Below are positions 31,783 to 36,864 of a stretch of DNA of 36,864 nucleotides, piece after piece; the stretch's first letter is position 1; each line of letters opens with the position of its first letter. Made by a program: the position numbers and the translations under genes. Origin of the DNA: an uncultured Methanomassiliicoccus sp. (GTDB lineage Archaea > Thermoplasmatota > Thermoplasmata > Methanomassiliicoccales > Methanomassiliicoccaceae). The stretch is from assembly GCA_944319735.1 (NCBI GenBank), contig CALUEU010000009.1, positions 1-36,864 of the forward strand. The letters run 5' to 3'. The notes under the pieces were generated by a model that saw only the letters and a list, made by a program, of their open reading frames with translations, was not told the origin of the DNA and searched no databases.

Positions 31783-33161
31783 TTTACTCCTTCCGCAGAA
31801 TCCTGCAGTTCGATTCCGCATTCTTTCAGCCTGTCGCGTATTGAATCTGCAAGAGCATACTGCTTCACCTTTCTCAATTCATTCCTGACATCGATGAGAA
31901 TCTGGATCAGATCTTCAGAATCGTCCTCTGTTTTTGATTCCGGAAGTATCCCGAACACGCTGTCCATATCGTTAAAGGCAGAGAGGATGTTTTCAGCTCC
32001 CTTGTTGCTCAGTTCCCCCGAGGAAAGCAGCCTGTTTGCCTCTCTGACTAACTCGAAAAGTTCAGAGATTGCGGCTCTTGAATTGAAATCCTGATCCATG
32101 GACTCGATGAATTTTTCACGGAATCTGGATGACACATCAGCTGCATCATTGCTTCCAGTGAGCTTTCCTGCAGAATTGCGCAGCTCCCTGACCAGATTGG
32201 AAATCCTTTTGAGACTGGCTGCCGCTTCATCCAAGGCGGCCTCTGAATAAACCTGCGGCCCCCTGTAGTGCGCAGAGAGAACGTAGAAGCGGATTTCCTC
32301 CTTGGAATACTTCTCCATTACATCCCTTAAAGTGAAGAAATTCTTCAGAGACTTGGACATCTTGGCATCCTGAACCTGCAGCATCCCGTTGTGTATCCAG
32401 TATTTAGCCAGAGGTTTTTTATTTGCAGCTTCCGACTGCAGGATCTCATTTTCATGATGCGGAAATATCAGATCATTGCCGCCTCCGTGGATGTCTATGG
32501 TCTCTCCCAGATACTCAGTGCACATTGCTGAACACTCTATGTGCCACCCAGGTCTGCCCTTTCCCCACGGGCTGTCCCATGAAATCTCTCCGGGCTTTGC
32601 TGCTTTCCAGAGTGCGAAATCATACGGGTTGCGCTTAGATTCATTCACATCAATCCTTGCGCCTGCCTGCATGTCTTCTAGCTTCTGTCCCGTAAGGCGT
32701 CCGTAGTCTGATACAGCCTCCACTGAAAAGTAAACGCTTCCGTCGTCTGCTACATAGCCGTATCCGTTGGCGATTATCTTCTCAATCATGCGTATAATCT
32801 GCTGGATGTTCTCCGAAGCCTTCGGATACGCATCAGCCCTTCTCACTCCGAGCTTATCGACATCTTCCAGATAGCGGTCGATATAATTCTTAGACAGCTG
32901 CAGAGGGTCCATTCCCGTCTCGGCAGCCCGGTTGATGATTTTATCATCAACATCTGTGAAATTTGTAAGGTGTGTTACATCATAGCCGCGGTATCGCAGA
33001 TACTTGTCAATCATGTCAAAGACAATGATAGAGCGTGCATGACCCATGTGGATGTCATCATAGACAGTGACTCCGCACACGTACATCTTGACTTTGTTTC
33101 CTTCAATCGGTACGAACTCTTCTTCCTGCTTAGATAATGTGTTGAATATCTTGAGAGCCAC
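31767..33161 (-). CDS. cysS: Cysteinyl-tRNA synthetase
   Basis: Charges tRNA-Cys with cysteine. 464 residues as read from GTG 33161, chosen because GGAGTGA lies just before it; ATG 33179 has no such site and would add MCGVKK. Landmarks: MYVCGVTVYDDIHMGHARS (HIGH), FTDVDDKII, GWHIECSAM (zinc Cys), HHENEILQSEA (zinc His) and KMSKSLKNF. Class I catalytic core and anticodon-binding C-terminus are complete. It lies between cysE and the radical SAM gene, close to tRNA-Cys, forming a cysteine cluster. Confidence 0.95.
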   Translation of the reverse strand: MALKIFNTLSKQEEEFVPIEGNKVKMYVCGVTVYDDIHMGHARSIIVFDMIDKYLRYRGYDVTHLTNFTDVDDKIINRAAETGMDPLQLSKNYIDRYLEDVDKLGVRRADAYPKASENIQQIIRMIEKIIANGYGYVADDGSVYFSVEAVSDYGRLTGQKLEDMQAGARIDVNESKRNPYDFALWKAAKPGEISWDSPWGKGRPGWHIECSAMCTEYLGETIDIHGGGNDLIFPHHENEILQSEAANKKPLAKYWIHNGMLQVQDAKMSKSLKNFFTLRDVMEKYSKEEIRFYVLSAHYRGPQVYSEAALDEAAASLKRISNLVRELRNSAGKLTGSNDAADVSSRFREKFIESMDQDFNSRAAISELFELVREANRLLSSGELSNKGAENILSAFNDMDSVFGILPESKTEDDSEDLIQILIDVRNELRKVKQYALADSIRDRLKECGIELQDSAEGVKWIRI

Positions 33162-33191
33162 TTTTTTCACTCCGCACATAAATGGGAATAG

Positions 33192-33839
33192 TTAGCCCTT
33201 TTTTAGTTTTTCCTCAAGTTCTTCCACTTTTCTCTCAAGCGTGCGTATTGAGTTCATCAAATCCGCTATGGTATCGATCAAAGGATCAGGGAGGTTTTCC
33301 TGAGTTAAATCTAAAACTTTCTCTCTTTCCCCGTTCCGCTTGACGACTCTTCCCGGAATGCCGACTACCGTGGTATTCGGGGGAACATCTTTCACCACTA
33401 CCGAACCGGCACCGATCTTAACATTGTCTCCGATTGTTATATCTCCGAGAACAGAGGCATTTGCACCGATCGTGACGTTATTTCCGATTGTGGGATGCCT
33501 TTTCTTTTTAGAAGTTGAAACTCCGCCTAGCGTCACACCCTGAAAGATTGAAACATTGTCGTGTATGATGGCTGTCTCTCCGATCACCACGCCTGTGGCA
33601 TGATCAATGAAAAATCCCTTGCCGATTGTCGCTCCAGGGTGTATATCGGCACCCGTGAGCACTCTGGACCAGTAATTGATGAGTCTGGCGATCTTATACT
33701 GCCCTCTCGAGTATAAGTTATGAGATACCCTCTGCATCAGAATGGCGTGAAGGCCCTGGCTGAACATGAGAGCTTCTCCAAAAGATCTTGGTGCTGGATC
33801 CCGCTCCAGAACTGTATATACGTCAGCCTTCCAGTCCAT
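33192..33839 (-). CDS. cysE: Serine O-acetyltransferase
   Basis: Makes O-acetylserine from serine and acetyl-CoA for cysteine synthesis. 215 residues: an N-terminal helical part and a left-handed beta helix with hexapeptide repeats (IHPGATIGKG, FIDHATGVVIGE, IFQGVTLGGVS, TIGNNVTIGANASVLGD), the catalytic His of DHATG, and PGRVVKRNG. A C-terminal coiled-coil (TLERKVEELEEKLKKG) ends it. It lies 30 bases before cysS. No cysK is in this window. Confidence 0.93.
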   Translation of the reverse strand: MDWKADVYTVLERDPAPRSFGEALMFSQGLHAILMQRVSHNLYSRGQYKIARLINYWSRVLTGADIHPGATIGKGFFIDHATGVVIGETAIIHDNVSIFQGVTLGGVSTSKKKRHPTIGNNVTIGANASVLGDITIGDNVKIGAGSVVVKDVPPNTTVVGIPGRVVKRNGEREKVLDLTQENLPDPLIDTIADLMNSIRTLERKVEELEEKLKKG

Positions 33840-33892
33840 AGTACGTCATCACACCCGACAATATGTAGATTTGCCTAAGCTTTATAAAAATG

Positions 33893-33989
33893 TGGGGCCG
33901 GGACCGAGATTTGAACTCGGGTGTACGGATAACTGTGAATGCAAACTGCATCTCTGCAGTCCGCCACATGGCCGCTCTGTCATCCCGGC
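33893..33989 (-). tRNA. tRNA-Cys (anticodon GCA) with intron
   Basis: Acceptor GCCGGGA/TCCCGGC; D loop GAGCGGCCA; anticodon stem GCGGA/TCCGT; T arm CCGAG-TTCAAAT-CTCGG; CCA encoded. The anticodon GCA is at 33955-33957, followed at position 37/38 by an intron of about 23 bases (33931-33953) containing an ATGCA-GTT-TGCAT hairpin, with ACTG/CAGT as the likely bulge-helix-bulge centre. The discriminator base is C, whereas U is usual for tRNA-Cys. A TATA-like TAAATATA lies about 25-30 bases upstream (34012-34020) and a T-run follows. Confidence 0.88.
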
Positions 33990-34101
33990 TTTGGACGCTA
34001 ATTTAGCTCCCCATATATTTAGGTTCGCTTTAAAGACGGAAAAAATATAAAGAAAATTGCTCAAAACTCCCTCAATCCAAGATTTCAGGAAGCTTTGAGT
34101 T

Positions 34102-34123
34102 ATATACTGGCTAGTATATTTTT
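34102..34123 (+). terminator. Small hairpin with T-run, between the P1B-ATPase and tRNA-Cys
   Basis: ATATACT-GGCT-AGTATAT forms a 7-bp hairpin followed on the plus strand by five T residues. It lies immediately after the ATPase stop codon (minus strand). Whether it ends plus-strand transcription or belongs to the minus-strand mRNA end is not clear. Confidence 0.35.
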
Positions 34124-36038
34124 ATCCGACCTCCATACTTTCAGGGCTTGGAACAGCGCTGCTCAATTCTGAATTTACAGAATTTCCGACCCATAACGCC
34201 CTGAAGGAGTTGAGGATGGCGATGATCGTAACTCCCACATCGGCAAAGATGGCTTCCCACATATTTGCTACTCCTAGGGCAGCCAGTATCAGCACGGCGA
34301 GCTTTACTGTCAAAGCAAAGGCAATGTTCTGATAAACAATTTTCAGGGTCCTTTTTGAAATGGTGATAGCGTCCACAAGCTTAGATGGTTCGTCTGTCAT
34401 GATGACCACGTCGGCTGCCTCTATCGCCGCATCTGAACCCATGCCACCCATCGCTACTCCGATGTCTGCTCTGGCCAGCACAGGAGCGTCGTTTATGCCG
34501 TCTCCCACGAAAGTAAGCACTCCCTTTGCAGATTTCTGCTTCATCAACTCTTCGACCTTTTCGACTTTGTCTGCAGGCAGCAGCTCAGCATACACCTCGT
34601 CAATGCTCAGCTGCCTGGCAATCCTGGTACCGACAAATTCGGAGTCTCCGGTGAGCATTGCAATCTTTTTGACATGTTTTGATTTCAGCTTTGTTACTGC
34701 CTCGGTTGCGTCTGACTTGAGTCTGTCGGAAATGATTATGTAACCAGCATATTCTCCGTCAACTGCCACATGCAGCGTAGTTCCGAGGATTTCATCACTG
34801 AGATGAGACACGCCGAGCTCATCCATCAGCTTGCTGTTTCCCACTGCAACCGCTCTGCCCTTGACGTCGGCTGTAATGCCGTGACCGGCAATCTCTTTCA
34901 CATTTTCCACTTGCGAAGAATCAATGTCTTTTTCATAACACCGCTTCAGCGACATTGAGATCGGATGTGTTGAGAAATTCTCAGCATAAGTAGCAAGTTC
35001 CAGCAGCTCATCTTCTGTAATGCTGACTGAATGAATTTTCTGAACGTTAAATACTCCTTCCGTCAGTGTTCCTGTTTTGTCAAAGACCATTATTTCTGTT
35101 TTAGCCAGTGCCTCCAGGTAATTGCTGCCTTTGATTAAGATGCCTCTTCTGGATGCTCCTCCCAGTCCGCCGAAGAAACTCAGAGGTATTGAGATAACTA
35201 ATGCGCACGGGCAGGAAACTACCAGAAACGTCAGAGCTCTGTAGAGCCAGTCTGCGAATACAGCATCCGGCAGAATTAACGTCGGAACAACTGCAAGTGC
35301 TAAGGCAATCACCACGACTATCGGAGTGTAAACCCTGGCAAACTTAGTAATGAAGTTCTCTGACTTTGACTTTTTGCTGCTGGCGTTCTCTACCAGATCG
35401 AGAATCTTGCTGACTGTGGATTCCTCGAAACCTTTTATGACTTTTACTGTTAAAACTCCATTGAGATTTATGCATCCGCTGAGAACTTCATTGCCTGCCG
35501 AGACTTCTCTGGGAACGGATTCTCCTGTCAGAGCAGAAGTGTCTATGGAAGATGTGCCGTCAATTACTTCTCCGTCTAAAGGAACTTTTTCTCCGACTTT
35601 TATGATTATTGTCTCTCCGATCTCCACTTCGCTAGGATCTACTGTTATGATATTTTCTCCGCGTTTAACATTTGCATGATCCGGACGGATGTCCATCAGC
35701 TCAGAGATTGATTTTCTGGATTTTGCAACTGCATAACTCTGAAACAGCTCTCCTACCTGGTAGAAAAGCATAACGGCTACAGCCTCTGTGTACTTTCCGA
35801 TGCAGAGCGCCCCTATGGTCGCAATCGTCATCAGGAAGTTTTCATCAAACACTTTTCCGTGCAGGATGTTTCTGACTGCTTTATAAAGAACATTACCGCC
35901 TGCTATGAGATAGCTGGCTATAAACAATACAAGTCCCAGCCAGGCTATGCTGCTGTGGATCAGTATTGCTGCGGCAAATATAACCGCACTGACTATTATG
36001 AGTGGAAGACGATTTTTTATAATAAGCGCCTCCCTCAA
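34122..36038 (-). CDS. P1B-type heavy-metal ATPase (Zn/Cd/Pb exporter)
   Basis: 638 residues. Membrane segments, actuator TGES (TSALTGESVPR), transmembrane CPC (VVSCPCALVIS), phosphorylation DKTGTLTEG, the HP motif (STHPIS), and GDGINDAPVLARAD are all present. The C-terminal helix has FADVGVTIIAILNSFR, with the Asp typical of the P1B-2 Zn/Cd/Pb group, so export of Zn(II), Cd(II) or Pb(II) is expected. There is no N-terminal metal-binding domain; a separate HMA protein is encoded just upstream and overlaps the start. The start appears to be TTG 36038 in a TTGA overlap. Confidence 0.93.
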   Translation of the reverse strand: MREALIIKNRLPLIIVSAVIFAAAILIHSSIAWLGLVLFIASYLIAGGNVLYKAVRNILHGKVFDENFLMTIATIGALCIGKYTEAVAVMLFYQVGELFQSYAVAKSRKSISELMDIRPDHANVKRGENIITVDPSEVEIGETIIIKVGEKVPLDGEVIDGTSSIDTSALTGESVPREVSAGNEVLSGCINLNGVLTVKVIKGFEESTVSKILDLVENASSKKSKSENFITKFARVYTPIVVVIALALAVVPTLILPDAVFADWLYRALTFLVVSCPCALVISIPLSFFGGLGGASRRGILIKGSNYLEALAKTEIMVFDKTGTLTEGVFNVQKIHSVSITEDELLELATYAENFSTHPISMSLKRCYEKDIDSSQVENVKEIAGHGITADVKGRAVAVGNSKLMDELGVSHLSDEILGTTLHVAVDGEYAGYIIISDRLKSDATEAVTKLKSKHVKKIAMLTGDSEFVGTRIARQLSIDEVYAELLPADKVEKVEELMKQKSAKGVLTFVGDGINDAPVLARADIGVAMGGMGSDAAIEAADVVIMTDEPSKLVDAITISKRTLKIVYQNIAFALTVKLAVLILAALGVANMWEAIFADVGVTIIAILNSFRALWVGNSVNSELSSAVPSPESMEVG

Positions 36039-36253
36039 GCCTTTCTTATTTTAACATCCGGTTCTATTTTCCTGATCACTTTTTCCACTTTGGAAATTAA
36101 ATCATCATAGTCCCCGTCTGCTTCTATCGTCAGCTTGGCAGTCATGAAATTAACTGTGGCGGTTTTTACTTCTTCCAGATTGTTAATGGCTTTCTCCATT
36201 TTGGCAGCACAGTTTGCACAGTCTAATCCGTCTAACATATATGATTTTTTCAT
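36035..36253 (-). CDS. Heavy-metal-associated (HMA) domain protein
   Basis: 72 residues from ATG 36253, preceded by GGTGAT; a longer frame starts inside arsR and is less likely. It has the HMA ferredoxin fold with LDCANCAAKMEKAI (GxxCxxC-like metal site near 8-14). It probably delivers Zn or Cd to the adjacent ATPase, whose own HMA domain is absent, so the two proteins look like a split form of a ZntA-type pump. Its stop overlaps the ATPase start. Confidence 0.9.
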   Translation of the reverse strand: MKKSYMLDGLDCANCAAKMEKAINNLEEVKTATVNFMTAKLTIEADGDYDDLISKVEKVIRKIEPDVKIRKA

Positions 36254-36266
36254 AATAATCACCAAA

Positions 36267-36626
36267 TCATTTTTCTCTAATATGCTCATGGCCTGTTTCA
36301 AAAATAGCCTTTATATGATCATCCGCTAGAGAGTAGAATATTACCTTTCCTTCACGTCGGGATTTGACAAGATTGGCAATTCTCAGCAGACGCAGCTGAT
36401 GCGAAACTGCAGATTTTGTCATATTGAGAAGAGTAGCTAAATCGCATACGCACATCTCGTTTTTATCCAAAGCCCATAGGATCTTGGTTCTTGTATAATC
36501 CCCGAGAATCTTAAAAAAGGCAGATAAGTCTACAAACTCATCATCATCTGGCATATGTTTTTTCACCAGATCTACTACATCAGCGTGGATTACATCACAA
36601 TCGCAGGTGAATTCATCGTTCGACAT
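36267..36626 (-). CDS. ArsR/SmtB-family metal sensor (CadC-like)
   Basis: 119 residues from ATG 36626, which has AGGGAG before it; the TTG at 36665 lies within the operator. The winged helix (YTRTKILWALDKNEMCVCDLATLLNMTKSAVSHQLRLLR) carries the CVC of the alpha3N thiolate site, completed by N-terminal CDCD. The alpha5 site is also intact: Asp-x-His, His 11 later and Glu 14 later (DDHIKAIFETGHEHIRE). CadC is known to hold both sites. It should repress the operon until Cd, Pb or Zn binds. Confidence 0.93.
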   Translation of the reverse strand: MSNDEFTCDCDVIHADVVDLVKKHMPDDDEFVDLSAFFKILGDYTRTKILWALDKNEMCVCDLATLLNMTKSAVSHQLRLLRIANLVKSRREGKVIFYSLADDHIKAIFETGHEHIREK

Positions 36627-36647
36627 ACTCTCCCTCTTAATAACTAC

Positions 36648-36667
36648 AGTTGAGTATCTATTCAACT
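36648..36667. promoter_or_regulatory. ArsR-family operator 1
   Basis: AGTTGAGTATCTATTCAACT is an imperfect palindrome of the TTGA-N-TTCAA type bound by ArsR/SmtB sensors. It lies between the TATA box and the arsR ATG, near the predicted start point. Confidence 0.75.
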
Positions 36668-36678
36668 GTTATATAGAT
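36668..36678 (-). promoter_or_regulatory. TATA box of the metal-resistance operon
   Basis: ATCTATATAAC (minus strand) lies exactly between the two operators and about 45-50 bases before the arsR ATG. Sensor binding at either operator would block TBP or polymerase. Confidence 0.6.
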
Positions 36679-36681
36679 TAC

Positions 36682-36701
36682 GGTTGAACATCTATTCAAC
36701 T
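36682..36701. promoter_or_regulatory. ArsR-family operator 2
   Basis: GGTTGAACATCTATTCAACT is a second copy of the operator palindrome, 34 bases from the first, upstream of the TATA box on the arsR side. Confidence 0.75.
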
Positions 36702-36819
36702 AAAATACTTATTTGTAAGATTCAAACGAAGAATGTGTGAATATCTGAGATGTGATGAGTGAAGTCTATATTCATCCATGAAGTGAGAAATTCTAAAAAA
36801 AGAAAAAAGAAAGGAAACA

Positions 36820-36864
36820 TTACTGTTTCCTGAAGAAGAACAAATACAGAATCAATGCTGCTGC
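36820..36864 (-). CDS. C-terminal end of a membrane-anchored protein (partial)
   Basis: The last 14 codons before TAA read AAALILYLFFFRKQ: a hydrophobic segment ending in basic residues, as in the C-terminal anchor of archaeal surface proteins. Pyrimidine/T-rich sequence follows the stop. The rest lies beyond the window edge, so the protein cannot be named. Confidence 0.45.
   Translation of the reverse strand, partial: AAALILYLFFFRKQ

Noticed and set aside
1-36864. CRISPR arrays or insertion sequences
   Set aside because: No regularly spaced repeat array and no transposase gene were seen; only a tyrosine recombinase.

Overview
The window is a piece of a low-GC chromosome from a methylotrophic methanogen, most probably of the order Methanomassiliicoccales (Thermoplasmata). 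The decisive evidence is a complete pyrrolysine system: a tRNA-Pyl with a CUA anticodon and a broken anticodon stem, a PylS lacking the N-terminal tRNA-binding domain (both known hallmarks of this order), pylB, pylC and pylD, a RamA-type corrinoid activase, and two monomethylamine methyltransferase genes (mtmB) read through an in-frame UAG. Archaeal TATA boxes, a tRNA-Cys intron, CadC/SmtB-like metal control and archaeal-type indolepyruvate oxidoreductase fit the same picture.

Layout. 1-2034 (minus): mtmC1-mtmB1. 2041-2575: divergent promoter region, a strongly base-paired leader and pylT. 2576-8144 (plus): pylS-pylB-pylC-pylD-ramA, nearly all overlapping or touching. 8232-10285 (plus): a second pair, mtmC2-mtmB2, with its own promoter. 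Pyl is made, charged and inserted by the genes in the middle, and the UAG-containing enzymes that need it lie on both sides. The activase that restores Co(I) in the MtmC partners is in the same operon. 10361-11033: a small Cys-rich protein and a HEAT-repeat protein. 11037-11693 (minus): SIMPL-domain protein. 11789-15413: iorA-iorB-paaK, an aryl-2-oxoacid/aryl-CoA module. 15444-15791: TIGR04076-like protein.

15862-23120 (minus) is a tight three-gene operon: a 1881-residue DUF4011-type helicase-nuclease resembling the single-protein Hhe defence system, an AlkD-like DNA alkylation repair protein and a DUF1848 protein. 23121-24022 has no ordinary gene, but holds gene debris and a GC-rich chain of hairpins around a 27-codon ORF whose Shine-Dalgarno can pair with an anti-SD copy downstream. 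24023-26576 looks like a small mobile island: a zinc-ribbon membrane protein, three tiny coupled ORFs, a tyrosine recombinase and a ribbon-helix-helix-like protein.

From 26867 the chromosome looks conserved again: an HdeD-like membrane protein, tRNA-Leu(UAG), a COG1325-type RNA-binding protein, feoB with a DtxR-FeoA fusion regulator, then a radical SAM protein, cysS and cysE next to an intron-containing tRNA-Cys (a cysteine cluster). The window ends with an arsR-HMA-P1B-ATPase metal-resistance operon whose two operators flank the TATA box, and the last codons of a membrane protein.

The most interesting unexplained items are the folded RNA leader in front of pylT, the near-identical stem-loop after the UAG in both mtmB copies, the UAG stop of pylS overlapping the pylB ribosome-binding site, the hairpin-chain/micro-ORF element near 23.9 kb, and the helicase-AlkD-DUF1848 operon.
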